Source of the DNA: Zingiber officinale
Lineage: Eukaryota; Streptophyta; Magnoliopsida; Zingiberales; Zingiberaceae
NCBI RefSeq assembly: GCF_018446385.1
Contig: NC_056000.1
Span: forward strand, 47,958,722 to 48,022,721
Direction of reading: 5' to 3'
Length of the DNA: 64,000 nucleotides
A program made the translations under genes and the position numbers. Each line of letters begins with the position of its first letter. Position 1 is the first letter of the stretch. This document shows, piece by piece, positions 1 through 11,442 of the stretch. Below the pieces are notes generated by a model. That model was given only the letters and a program-made list of their open reading frames with translations. It made no database searches and was not told the DNA's origin.

Positions 1-3000
1 GTCCGTTGTCGGAAATCAGTCGGCGAGGGATGCCGAACCGACAAATGATGTGTTGCCATATGAACTTTTTGACCATTTGTTCGGTGATCTTTGCCAGCGG
101 CTCGGCCTCCACCCACTTGGAAAAATAATCGACCGCCACTAGCAAAAATTTCCTCTGCCCGGTTGCCATCGGAAATGGACCGACAATATCCATTCCCCAT
201 TGATCGAACGGACATGAAACAGTTGATGCCTTCATTTCCTCGGCCGGTCGGTGGGAGAAGTTATGGTACTTCTGGCACGAAAGGCACGTAGATACTGTCC
301 GAGCGGTGTCTGCTTGTAAGGTCGGCCAAAAGTATCCGGCTAGCAGGATCTTCTTAGCTAGTGATCGTCCGCCCGGATGTCCTCCGTACGATCCTTGATG
401 TACCTCTTGGAGGATGTAAGCCGAGTCTTCCGAGCTCACGCATTTCAACAGCGGACGAGAGAAAGCCTTCTTATAAAGCTTATCGCCGATGAGTGTGAAC
501 CGACCGGCCCTCCTTCTTAACAGCTGGGTTTCGTTCCGGTCGGACGGTGTGGCTCCCGAGCGGAGGAACTCTATGATGGGTGTCCGCCAGTCGCTTGGAA
601 ATGTGAGGCCTTCCATCCGGTCGACGTGCGCCACCAACAGTACTTTTTCAATTGATTGCTGAATGGCGACCGGCGTTATTGCGCTCGCGAGTTTGGCTAA
701 CTCATCGGCTGCTTGATTTTCTGCTCTGGGTATCTTCTGGACAATAACTTCTCTAAAATCAGCTTTGAGCTTCTCGAAGGCTTCAGCGTAGAACTTGAGC
801 CGAGCACTATTGATTTCGAAGGTACCAGAGAGTTGCTGAGCGGCTAACTGCGAATCCGAGTGAAGAGTTACCCGACCGGCTCCCACATGCCGAGCTGCCT
901 GCAAGCCGGCTATGAGGGTCTCATACTCTGCTTCATTGTTGGTAGCTTTATAATCCAGCCGGACGGATAAGTGCATCTTCTCTTCTTGAGGGGAGAGTAG
1001 CAATATTCCAATCCCGCTCCCGAGCCGAGTGGACGACCCATCCACATATATTCTCCACATAGCTTCCGTCTCTGGCCTTTGCACCTCAGTCACAAAATCG
1101 GCCAAGGATTGCGCTTTGATCACCGAGCGGGGTTGGTATTGGATATCAAATTCACTTAACTCCGTCGTCCATTTGATGAGCCGTCCGGATGCCTCTGGAT
1201 TTAGTAGCACACGTCTGAGCGGACTATTGGTTTTGACAACGATCGTATGCGCCAGGAAGTATGGACGAAGGCGCCGAGCGGCGAGAACCAGAGCGAAGGC
1301 TAGCTTTTCGAGCCCAGTGTAGCGAGATTCAGCATCTTTTAAAATGTGACTAAGGAAATACACAGGCTCTTCTCCACTCGACCTCACTAAAGCTGAGTCG
1401 ATTGCCTGCTCGGTCAAGGATAGATAAATACAGAGCGGCTCACCAATAGTCGGCTTGGCTAATACCGGGAGCGAATTCAGATATGCCTTTAAATCTTCGA
1501 ACTCCCGGTCGCATTCTTCGTCCCAGTGAAATTTTGTAGCCTTGCGCAAGATCTTGAAAAACGGAAGGCTCCGGTCGGCGGTTTTGGAAATGAATCTGGA
1601 CAGAGCGGTTATCCGACCGGTCAAACGCTGCACTTCCCTTGTATTTCTTGGAGGCGGCATATCTTGTAGAGCTTTCACCTTGTTGGGATTTGCCTCAATT
1701 CCCCGCTCGGTCACTATGTACCCCAGAAAGCGCCCTCCTTTTGCTCCGAACAGACACTTCTGGGGATTTAGCTTAACTCCATATTTGCGCAGCGTTCGGA
1801 AGGTTTCCTCCATGTCTTTGAAGAGATCGGCCGCTCGGACGGACTTAATGAGAATGTCGTCCACATAAACTTCTAGATTCCGTCCGATCTGCTCTCTGAA
1901 TACTTTATTCATCAAGTGCTGATATGTGGCCCCCGCATTCTTCAATCCGAACGGCATCACATTATAGCAATAAGTGCCGTCGGCCGTCACGAAACTGACT
2001 TTTTCTTGATCCTCACGGGCGAGCGGCACTTGGTGATAGCCCTGGTAGGCGTCGAGCATACAGATTAATTCGCAGCCGGCGGTAGAGTCCACCAGCTGAT
2101 CTATCCGAGGTAGAGGATAAAAATCTTTCGGGCAAGCTTTGTTGAGATCCCGAAAATCTATGCACACTCTCCACTTGTTGCCTGGTTTGGAGACTAACAC
2201 TACGTTAGTCAACCAGCTCGGGAACTGTACCTCGCGTATAAGGCCGGCCTCCAGAAGTTTTTCCACCTCCGCTCGGATGATGGAATTCTGCTCGGCGCTG
2301 AAGTCCCTTTTTCTTTGCTTTACTGGTCGTGCGTCCGGTCGGACATGTAGCTCGTGCTGCGCTATGCTCGGCAAAATTCCGGGCAGCTCATGTGTCGACC
2401 AGATGAAGACATCATGATTTCTTCGGAGGCATTGGATCAGTTCTTCTTTATGCTTCTCCTCCAGATCCGACGCTATAAAGGTTGTGGCCTCCGATCGGGT
2501 TGGGTGAATCTGCACTTCCTCCTTTTCTTCATAAATTAAAGAGGGTGGCCTTTCGGTGATGGCGTTTACCTCGATCCGGGGCGCCTTCCTAACGGAATTG
2601 GCCTCTGCTCGGACCATCTCGATGTAGCATCGCCGAGCTGCTAGTTGATCTCCCCGTACTTCTCCCACTTTGTCCTCCACGGGGAACTTGATCTTCTGAT
2701 GGAAGGTTGAGACGACAGCTCGGAATTCGCTGAGAGCCGGTCGTCCCAAAATGACGTTGTAGGACGAGGGAGAGTCGACCACCACGAAATTTGTTGTCCT
2801 TGTCCTGCTGAGCGGCTCTTCTCCCAGCGAAGTAGCCAGCCGGATCAGTCCGGTCGGCTGAACTTCGTTACCCGTAAACCCGTAGAGCGGAGTTGTCATG
2901 GGCAACAGCTCGGCCCGATCAATTTGCAGCTGATCGAACGCCTTCTTGAATATGATGTTGACTGAACTCCCTGTGCCAACAAATACGCGGTGAATAGTGT

Positions 3001-3326
3001 AATTGGCTATTACCGCTTTGATGAGCAGAGCATCGTCGTGGGGTACTTCAACTCCTTCCAAGTCCCTGGGCCCGAAACTAATTTCGGGTCCTTCTGCTCG
3101 TTCTCGGCTACAGCCGACCGCATGAATCTGGAGCTGCCGGACGCTCGCCTTTCTGGCTCGATTGGAGTCTCCTCCGGTCGGCCCGCCAGCTATAACGTTG
3201 ATCTCGCCTCGGGAAGTATTGCTTCTATTTTCCTCCTCCCGAGCGGACGGTCGGGACCGTTCTCTGGATGCTCGGTGATTCTCCTGCCTTGGAGAACGAC
3301 GCCGATCGGGAGTTTGTTGCTGTGGT
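1..3326 (-). mobile_element. Ty3/gypsy retrotransposon, Tat lineage, protease-RT-RNase H-integrase part
   Basis: Read on the minus strand the stretch gives, from right to left, the end of gag and the protease region (about 3300-2700), reverse transcriptase with the YVDD box (about 2400-1600), its RNase H (about 1550-1050), a second plant-type RNase H (about 1000-600) and the integrase zinc-finger and core (about 300-1, ending in the FGIPRRLISDNG motif). The pol order RT-RNaseH-IN is Ty3/gypsy. The extra RNase H is the mark of the Tat/Ogre/Retand group. I saw no break in the parts I read, and the frame appears to run off the left edge, so this stretch looks whole. No LTR of this element can be assigned with certainty inside the window. 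Confidence 0.9.
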
Positions 3327-3520
3327 GACTATAAATCCTTTGAGTTGACGAATTCAACAGTCAAGCGACGACTATAAATTCTTGAGTCGACGAATTCAAC
3401 AGTCGAGTGGTGACTATAAATCCTTGAGTTGATGAATTTAATAGTCGAGCGATGACTATAAACGTCGGATCAACAATCGAGCAGTGACTATAAACCCATG
3501 AGTCAACGAATTTAATAAGA
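3327..3520. repeat. ~42-bp tandem repeat, about 4.5 units
   Basis: Successive units begin with gactataaa and carry the core gagtcgacgaattcaacag with small changes. The first three units are 42-43 bp and the last two are shorter. It abuts the gag side of the gypsy pol and stops where the reverse copia LTR fragment starts. Similar phrases (ctctaaacccatg) recur at 5410-5510 and 7245-7340, so it probably belongs to the same gypsy family. Confidence 0.75.
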
Positions 3521-4490
3521 TGGGTCGACCCCCTTCTTGGACACCAAGATGGACCTTTCTTTGGATGAACTTAAGGCTTTAATGAGGCTACGACAGGGAC
3601 CTAGAGGAGAAATTGGTTTTGGTCTTCCGATGAGCTTAAGTATCCCGTGTTCGCCCCGAACATACAACTCAAGTTCATCGATAATAACTCATTCCACTAG
3701 AGAGTTATTATTGCACTACCGCACCAATCCCAAATTACATTATGGGCTCCTTCTTATCATGAGTGTGTTAGTCTCCCTGTATTTAAGATAACGAATGTCC
3801 ACTAATTAAGTAAGTTACTGACAACTCACTTAATTAATATCTAGCTTCAAGAGTAGTACCACTCAACTTCATTGTCATATCGGACTAAGTCCACCTGCAG
3901 GGTTCAACATGACAATCCTTATGAGCTCCTCTTGGGGGCATTCTCAACTTAGATAATTAGGACACAGTTTCCTTCTATAATCAACAATACACACTATAAA
4001 TAATATCATTTCCTAACTTATCGGGCATATTGATTTATCGAACTAAACCTCAACCTTTGATAAACCAAAGATATAAATATTAAATATATGCGCTTATTAT
4101 TATATTAGGATTAAGAGCACACACTTCCATAATAACTAAAGTCTAGTTCTTTTATTAAGTCAGTACAAAAAGAACTTACCTAAAATGGTCCTACTCAATA
4201 CACTTAGAGTGTACCAGTGTAATTTATTAATCAAGATAAACTAATACTTAATTACACTACGACTATTTCGATGGTTTGTTCCTTTCCATCTTAGTCGTGA
4301 GCAACTGTTATAATTTATAAATAACTGACAACACGATCTTCTGTGTGTGACACCACACACCATGTTGTCTACTATATAAATTAATTGAACAATTACATTT
4401 AACAAATAAATATAGATATTGACCAATGTGATTCTTTTATTTCAAAAATAAATGTTTACAAAAGCTAGGCTTTTAGTATACACTCTAACA
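3521..4490 (-). mobile_element. Copia LTR fragment (same family as 38219-47569), reverse orientation
   Basis: The reverse complement starts with TGTTAGAGTGTATACTAAAA at 4490 and follows the first ~900 bp of the 2.4-kb copia LTRs seen at 38219, 45167, 55749 and 62929. This includes the phrases gttcgggcgaacacgggat and cggtccctatcgtagcctc. Left of about 3575 the similarity fades. The far end of the LTR is missing and no matching target duplication was found (gaaag on the right, taaga on the left), so this is a truncated LTR. It interrupts the PF04195-like region at 4491. Confidence 0.8.
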
Positions 4491-6318
4491 GAAAGGTTCC
4501 CAGCTCGGACAACTTAGGATAATAAAAATAATAGAATACTCGAGGCAATAAAGGGATACCGTGCAAACAAAAAGCACAACTACCCCTCACAACAACCTAA
4601 AGGAGTTAGACATTAATTGGTGCAGGAAGATACAAAAGCATTTATATACGGCTGAGAAGAAAGGGTGAATGGGAAAATGAAGACCGACGCAAAATTGGTC
4701 CTTAAAGAAGGGCAAGAAGCCATGCGAGAGGTAGATGGGGTCGATAGTAGGCAGAGGGGATGACGATTTGATAGTCGGAGGAAAAACTGTAGGTGAATTT
4801 CATCTAATCAATCTCATCCTCGTTGAACTTGGACCTGGTAGAAATGTACTAGAGCCCAGGGATGGACGCGGGAGGTTGAGGGGAGACAACCATGGAAAAC
4901 CGAGAAAGAAGTGAATCGTGGACTCAACGAAAGAAAGAAAGGAAAGACTTACTGAGAAAGGTCGTTGACGAAGACAATGAGAAGGAGAAGCGTCAAAGAA
5001 CATGCTCGAGAACGAAAACGCGAGGAAGTATGAAGATAACGCCGAGTAAATAAGGGCTTGTAAATCTTGCAGGTGATCGCTCTAAGCCGTCTGATCGAGG
5101 GTTTAGAAAATAAGGGCAAAATTTGACTGTGGAATTCGAAAAGGCACTTGTCACATCAACCGCGGATATCTGCCTCTCACATCATGTGTATAGAGGTAGA
5201 AAGGATTGGACACGTGGCGGCTGGTGACAGGGAAGCATTAATAGAGCAGCGTGCTCAGCCACAATGGCCACAGATTTGCACAGTCTTCCAGAAATTAGGA
5301 GGACATTAGTAGCCAATAAAGGGAGCTCTTCCAAGAAAGCGACGAGATGTGAAAATTTGCTAAGTGTTGTCGCCAGCCATCTTAATCGTCATAGAGCTCT
5401 GACTAAGATATAGTCGAGCGGGGGCTCTAAACCCATGTATGTAAAATGATATTCGAGTAGTGGTTCTAAACCCATGTGCTTAATTAGTCACCGAACGACA
5501 CCTCTAAACCCATGGGAGGAATCAACTTTGATGTTCACCATATTCGAGCTGCGGCTCTGAGCTCTGGTCAGTAAAATATAGCAGAACGACGACTATGAAG
5601 ATGATATGAGCCGATCAGAAGCTCGGAAATAGAGAATGCCCGATCAAGGAAAGGTCACTTAAGGCACAACTTGTCCAGTCAATTGGATTTATAGTCTCCT
5701 TTGACTAGACTTGAGGGGAAGACTTGTGATCTGGCGATAAAAGGGGTCCATCAAGTGTGAGTCAAAGGAGGAGATAGTAACAAACGTGGAAGTCAAAGTT
5801 AAGATTGTCAATGATGGTCAATAGTGGTCAACATCCCCACCAAAGATGACCAAGGGAAAGGCGACACCAATTGTCGATCGAGCATAAAGTGTCCAATCGG
5901 CCAGGTGGCTTGCTTAAGCAGGACACCCATCCGGCCAGGAGCATTACGGCAAGAACATCAGATGCTCATTACAGATCAGAGGAACATTAAGGTGGCCGGA
6001 GCGCTTGTCCGGTCGGATGGAAATAATCTATTGAACCAAGTCATTGTGGGGAAAAGTAGCAAAGGTCGACTGAGAGGAGTCCCACTCGAGCAGCCGATGA
6101 ATATGATACTTCTGACCGAGCAAGCTGGAAGCTGCTTAGAGATAGTTCAACAAGCTTCGATATCTGCTGAGAGAGGGTGGCTTCATCACTTCCATCTGCT
6201 AGCTAGTCGGGAGGTTGGGTCGATCCGGAAAACAAATGAAAAAATAATGCTCTCTCTAGTATTTATTGAAGGACAACATTTTATCAAAAATGATAGACTC
6301 CACTCGAGCTTGGAACAG
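4491..6318. repeat. First copy of a ~1.83-kb direct repeat (gypsy-related)
   Basis: The block starting gaaaggttcccagctcggac recurs at 6319 with an offset of 1828 bp, measured both here and at the motif atggtcaacatccccacc (5824 region against 7652). It holds part of a minus-strand PF04195-like reading region (about 4491-5000), then a non-coding part with repeated ctctaaacccatg phrases and a tail rich in cggtcgg and gccgga. The open frame at 5824-6378 (+) is not recognised as a protein and looks like LTR-type non-coding sequence. Confidence 0.8.
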
Positions 6319-6720
6319 AAAGGTCCCCGGCTCGGACAACTTGGGATAATAAAAATAATAGAATACTTGAGACACTAAAGGGATACCGTGCAAACAAAAT
6401 AGGACAACTACCCCTCGCAACAACCTAATGGAGTTAGATATTAATTGGTGCAGGAAGATACACAAGTATTTATATACGGCTGAGAAGAAAGGGTAAATGG
6501 GAAAATGAAGACCGGCGTAAAATTGATCCTTAAAGAAGGGCAAGAAGCCGGCGAGAGATAGATGGGGCCGATAGTAGGCAGAGGGGATGGCGATTTGATA
6601 GTCGGAGGGAAAACGGTAGATGAATTTCATCTGATTAATCTCATCCTCGTTGAACTTGGACCCGGTAGAAGTGTACCAGAGCCCGGGGATGGACGCGGGA
6701 GGTTAAGGGGAGACAACCAT
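6256..6720 (-). mobile_element. Transposase_28 / PF04195-like reading region of a gypsy element
   Basis: The minus strand encodes phrases typical of the plant family named 'putative gypsy type transposon': FNEDEINQMKFIYRFP, then YRPHLSLAGFLPFF, then FYAGLHFPI, a stretch on surface-loop residues, and YYPKLSEPGTFLFQ. The family is found in Tat-type gypsy elements as an extra frame outside gag-pol. Its function is unknown. A partial second copy lies at about 4491-5000, cut by the copia LTR. Both are broken fossils. Confidence 0.7.
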
Positions 6721-7918
6721 AGAAAACTGAGAAAGAAGTGAATTGTGGACTCAACGAAAGAAAGAAAGGAAAGGCTTACCGAGAAAAGTCGCTGACGAAG
6801 ACAAGGAGAAGGAGAAGCGTCAAAGAACATGCTCGAGAAAGAAAACACGAGGAAGTATGAAGATGACACTGAGTAAATAAGGGCTTGTAAATCTTGCGGG
6901 TGATCGCTCTAAGCCGTTTGATTGAGGGTTGTAGAAAATAAGGGTAAAATCTGACCGTGGAATTCGAAAAGGCACTTGTTACATCAATCACGGATATCCG
7001 CCTCTCACATCATGTGTACAGAGGTAGAAAGGATGGGACACGTGGCGGCTGGTGACAGGGAAGCATTAATGGAGTGGCATGCTCAACCACAATGGCCAAA
7101 GATTTGCACAGTCTTCCAGAAATTGGGAAGGCATCAGTAGCCAATAAAGGGAGCTTGCCCGAGAAAGCGACGAGATGTGAAAAATTGCTAAGTGTTGTCG
7201 CCAGCCATCTTAATCATCATAGAGCTCTGACTAAGATATAGCCGAGCGATGGTTCTAAACCCATGTATGTAAAATGATAGTCGAGTAGTGGTTCTAAACC
7301 CATGTGCTTAATTAGTCACCGAACGACACCTCTAAACCCATGGGAGGAATCAACTTTGATGTTCACCATATCCGAGCTGCGGCTCTGAGCTCCGGTCAGT
7401 AAAATATAGCAAAACAACGACTATGAAGATGATATGAGCCGATTAGAAGCTCGGAAATAGAGAATGCCCGATAAAGGAAAGGTCACTGAAGGCACAACTT
7501 GTCCAGTCAGTCGGACTTATAGCCTCCTTTGACTAGACTTGAGGGGAAGACTTGTGATCTGGCGATAAAAGGGGTCCATCAAGTGTGAGTCAAAGGAGGA
7601 GATAGTAACAAACGTGGAAGTCAAAGTTAAGATTGTCAATGATGGTCAGTAGTGGTCAACATCCCCACCAAAGATGACCAAGGGAAAGGCGACGCCAACT
7701 ATCGATCGAGCGTAAAGTGCCCAATCGGCCAGGTGGCTTGTCTAAGCAGGACACCCATCCGGCCAGGAGCATTACGGCAAGAACATCAGATGCTCATTAC
7801 AGATCAGAGGAACATTAAGGTGGCCCTGAGCGCTTGTCCGGTCGGGCGGAAATAATCTACTGAACCAAGTCATTGTGGGGAAAAGTAGCAAAGGTCGACT
7901 GAGAGGAGTCCCGCCCGA
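6319..7918. repeat. Second copy of the ~1.83-kb direct repeat
   Basis: Closely similar to 4491-6090 with scattered base changes. The copies part at about 7918, after gaggagtcccgcccgagcag. Beyond that point this copy continues into an LTR-like tail with a TATA box, while copy 1 continues into the 3' side of the PF04195-like region. Confidence 0.8.
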
Positions 7919-8215
7919 GCAGCTATCCTGTTCGGCCAAACAGTGAGACCATTCCCCGTATCTCTTGATATCCCTTTGGGAGATAATGCCGTTGATAATA
8001 GGGCATGGTTAACATGTGGATCGTACAACGGAAGTTTCTACTGTCTTGTCAGAGATTTGCATATCCTGTTAAGGTATAGCGTCAGAGACACTTGTTGATA
8101 TATCCTTTCATAGGACAGTTTGGAGAACGTGCCACAGCTTGAGGAGTGTCCACGTCGTCCATTGTAGCACTATATAGGGGGAGTCCATGCACCGCCCGAA
8201 GTACGCGTTACTCAT
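7919..8215 (+). mobile_element. LTR-like tail with TATA box
   Basis: This GC-richer stretch ends in actatataggggg at 8169-8181, followed by sequence typical of a transcription start, just before AT-rich DNA begins. It directly continues repeat copy 2. The TATA box reads on the plus strand, opposite to the pol at 1-3326, so it may be the LTR of a separate plus-strand element. Family assignment is inference. Confidence 0.45.
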
Positions 8216-8984
8216 TATCCACGTTTGAGTACTAATTTTTCTCCTTTAATATAATTCCTCTTAAATTTAACATTATTTAAAGAAAATCTAGTATATTTTC
8301 TATAACACTATTTATAAAAAAATCTAGTATATTTTTAATCCAATTGAAATGAAAAAAGTATCGTACTCAATTTGATAGAAAACATACTTGATTATGGTTT
8401 AATGTGTTAAATTGAAAAAAAAAATATACTTATCTTTTAGACTTTTAATATCTAAACAATATGAAGAAATTATATAAATTATATCATTATATTTAATTAC
8501 ATTTTTTTTAATGGGGACTACGTGTAAAATTTAAACGGTAAATTAGAGAAAAATCTCCAATCATAATGTTAACTTTACATGCAATCCCCATGTCCAAAAA
8601 ACTTTGTTTCCACTCCCTGCATGTAAAATATTACTTGATAAAAAATATACTAGATTATAAGTTAATATACTCAATTTAAGAGAATTTATACTGATTTTTA
8701 GATTTTTTGTACGTAAAAATATTATGGGCAATTAGGTAAAGATATTTAAGTGGGGAGTGAAAACAAAAATTTTCATAGGTGAAGAATATATACAAAGATT
8801 TATTTATCAATAGGGACGGTAGGTAAAATTACCCATAAAATTAGCCTGCTGACATCATCTCTCGATGGGATCACGTTCCCACGCAAAATAATGACATACA
8901 TAAAAAACATGAAATTGATCGAACTGAAAAGACAAATATGCCCATGCCTAATTATGAGTTCCCATCCTTTCATGTCTCTCCTCA
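8216..8984. other. AT-rich intergenic sequence
   Basis: No gene, RNA or clear transposon was seen. The phrase aatctagtatatttt occurs twice (about 8284 and 8318). The short open frames here are chance. Confidence 0.6.
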
Positions 8985-9369
8985 CACGTGCTCCTGGCTA
9001 GAGTCGACCACGCGCCCTGCAGGTGAACCCGGCTAAGCACGTGCGCAAAAATCGCGTGGAAGCAGACCGACTCAATTGCCGGCCGACGCGTGGATCGACC
9101 GCCGCACCGTCTGGCGCTTTACCCGAATCGGCCCCTCCGCACGTGAACGCGGAACCCCAATCACGTGCTCATCGCATCCCCTCCGCTTTCTTAAACCCGA
9201 ACTAATCATTACCGTCGAGTTATCGCAGCCTGCCACTGGATGGATGACGCGTGTACAGGAGCGAGAATCGGGCCGGAAAAGCAGACTCGCGCCACGTCGG
9301 ATATGGACGCGAAAAAAAATTGAAAAGATAACGGGTAAACGACAGCGACCTCTGGTAACTGTCCACGTG
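8985..9369. promoter_or_regulatory. Cluster of five G-boxes (CACGTG) upstream of the GATA gene
   Basis: Exact CACGTG occurs at 8985, 9038, 9140, 9162 and 9364, with a further gccacgtcgg at about 9293. G-boxes bind plant bZIP and bHLH factors such as HY5, ABFs and PIFs. The cluster is 0.6-1 kb upstream of the GATA start codon, and the previous gene-like feature on the left is transposon DNA. Control of the GATA gene is therefore likely but inferred. Confidence 0.6.
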
Positions 9370-9876
9370 GCGGTTGTATGGTCCGCGGCCGAGCTGTAAC
9401 CGTCGTGCTTAAGCGTGGGCGAAGGAACTTTCGAAGACCGATTACCGAAAATGCCCCTCATTAAAAAAATATTTTTATTTGACAAATTTAAATACTAATT
9501 TAAAATACTTTTTTCTATAATTCCTACTAAAATGCTGTGAGACCTGTAAATTCCTTAACTTTCCTCGGGGGGAGGAAACTGACGCGGCGTTTGGTCCGTT
9601 ATTTGTGAGTAGGCACGAAGAGAGAGCCGTAAATTAACGTGCTTGACGGAGACGGATCGCGCAACGGGCCGGTGGCTAGGCTAGGACAGTAATTGATGAC
9701 GAAGGTGGGGGTAGTTTGGGCATCGTGGGGGTTACTTCATAGGGGACTCTTCGATGAAGGTGATGAAGGGGGCTCTTTCCTCGCGCGCATAAATAATTAA
9801 CTTTAACTTACCCTTTCGCTTTATTTCCAACGCCAGTCTTCGCCTTTGCGTTTGCGACGACCACCTGCAAATCAAT

Positions 9877-9881
<5 letters not shown>

Positions 9882-9917
<36 letters not shown>
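9882..9917. repeat. (CT)n microsatellite in the GATA 5' leader
   Basis: A run of about 18 CT units lies 25 bp before the start codon. It is followed by a telo-box (aaaccctaa, 9920-9928). Pyrimidine tracts of this kind are common in plant core promoters and leaders. Confidence 0.9.
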
Positions 9918-9921
<4 letters not shown>

Positions 9922-9941
9922 ACCCTAACTTCGAGGCCGGA

Positions 9942-11442
9942 ATGGAGGCGCCGGAGTACTTACCCGCCGGTTTCTGGCGAGCCGGGAACCCGCATTGCGT
10001 ACCGGAAAAGGACGCCGGAGGGGGGGTGGACCAGTTCGCCGTCGAGGACCTGCTAGATTTTTCCAAGGAGGAGGAGGGGGAGGGGGAGGGGGAGGAGGAG
10101 GGGGAGGGGTGGGTCGTCGCAGGAAGCGACGAAGGCGGATCCGATGACGCGGTGGGTAACTCTGCCGATTCCTCCACCGTCACGGCGGTGGACAGCTGTA
10201 GCAACTCCCTGTCCGGATTCGAGCAGCATTACCCCGAGGGCCTCTCCTTCAGGAGCTTCCCCGACGCCAGCCTCTCCGACGACCTCTGTGAACCGGTAAT
10301 TCCATTTCTGTTTTAACATCGTCTTAGTGTGTGCTGATCGTCTAACGTTCATAATTTGAAATCTGTCTTTCTACGATTTGAAATCAATTAAACCACCGAT
10401 TTGAGAAGAGAGATCTGTTTTCAGCTTCTTGGGATGGAATTGTTTCAAAATGTGCAGACAGCAGGCGAATGAAATTCGTCACTGGGGCTGGAAATTTCTG
10501 TTTTAATTTTCCAATTAATTTCAGTTCAGTTTTTGTTATTCCTTTTGTTCCAAGTAAAACTGAAACAATTATGAAGAAACGTCCCCACTGATATCGACCT
10601 TGATGCTTGGGACGATAATTGTGTTCTAGAAATGGAAAGTTGGAAGGAAGATGCTTTTTCCGGTTACTGGAGGCCTTTTCACCTTCATTTCATTTGATTT
10701 CCTTTTTTGGTTGCAGCAGTACGATGAGTTGGCGGAGCTGGAAATGGCGGTGTCCAATTTTGAGGATTCCTTCTCCAGCGAAGACCTGCACAAGCTTCAC
10801 CTCATAAATGGCGTCAACTCTGCCTCTTCCTCGTCCTCCTCCTCGGCCACCGTCACATCCGCCGGCAGGCTTGCAGAGGACTCCGTCGGCGGCGGTGAGA
10901 AGCAGATTACCACCTTCCGTCCGGAGGCGCCCGTCCCTGGCAAGGCGCGGAGCAAGCGCTCCCGCGTCGCCCCATGTAACTGGTCCTCCCGGCTACTGGC
11001 CGTATCCCAGTCGGCGTTCGTCTCGCCTTCCCCTGACTCGGAGCTCATCGCAGCGCCCCCCGTCGCCCGCGCCCCGCCCAAGAAGGCCGCGAAGAGGAAG
11101 GAGCCGGCCGGTCTCGCCTCCGCGGACGGGCGCCGCTGCGTCCACTGCCAGACCGACAAGACGCCGCAGTGGCGGACGGGGCCGGTGGGCCCCAAAACGC
11201 TCTGCAACGCCTGCGGCGTCCGCTTCAAGTCCGGCCGCCTAGTCCCGGAGTACCGCCCAGCCGCAAGCCCCACCTTCGTCGTCTCCCAGCACTCCAACTC
11301 CCACCGCAAGGTCCTCGAGCTCCGCCGCCAGAAGGAACTCGACGAACTCGCCGCCCCGCCCGCCGCTCTCTTCGACACCCTCCCGCCCATTCCTCCCGCC
11401 TCCTTCTTGATCCACGGCCCGGACATCCGACACCTCTTCTAA
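9942..11442 (+). CDS. GATA-type zinc-finger transcription factor (GATA5/GATA12-like)
   Basis: Two exons, 9942-10295 and 10717-11442, joined in phase 0 with a GT donor (CCG|GTAATT) and a TTGCAG acceptor, give 359 residues. One zinc finger of the plant form C-X2-C-X18-C-X2-C uses Cys259, 262, 281 and 284, with the core [19 protein letters not shown] and a basic tail. The N-terminal VEDLLDFS motif and acidic stretch are typical of subfamily A members such as Arabidopsis GATA5 and GATA12. These are nuclear factors binding WGATAR sites, often in light or growth control. The start at 9942 fits the MEAPEYL opening; the frame upstream is the CT repeat. Residues ~45-57 are a Glu/Gly run encoded by a GAGGGG repeat. 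Six nt downstream of the acceptor AG lies another possible AG, so the first Gln of exon 2 could vary. Confidence 0.93.

Noticed and set aside
3521-4490. Possible intact solo LTR
   Set aside because: The far half of the LTR is absent and the flanking 5-mers do not match.
5824-6378. 184-codon plus-strand open frame in the direct repeat
   Set aside because: No family resemblance. The second copy of the repeat keeps only 67 codons of it and the sequence has LTR-type composition.
9072-9485. Overlapping open frames on both strands upstream of the GATA gene
   Set aside because: GC-rich promoter DNA gives long chance frames; no motif or homologue recognised.
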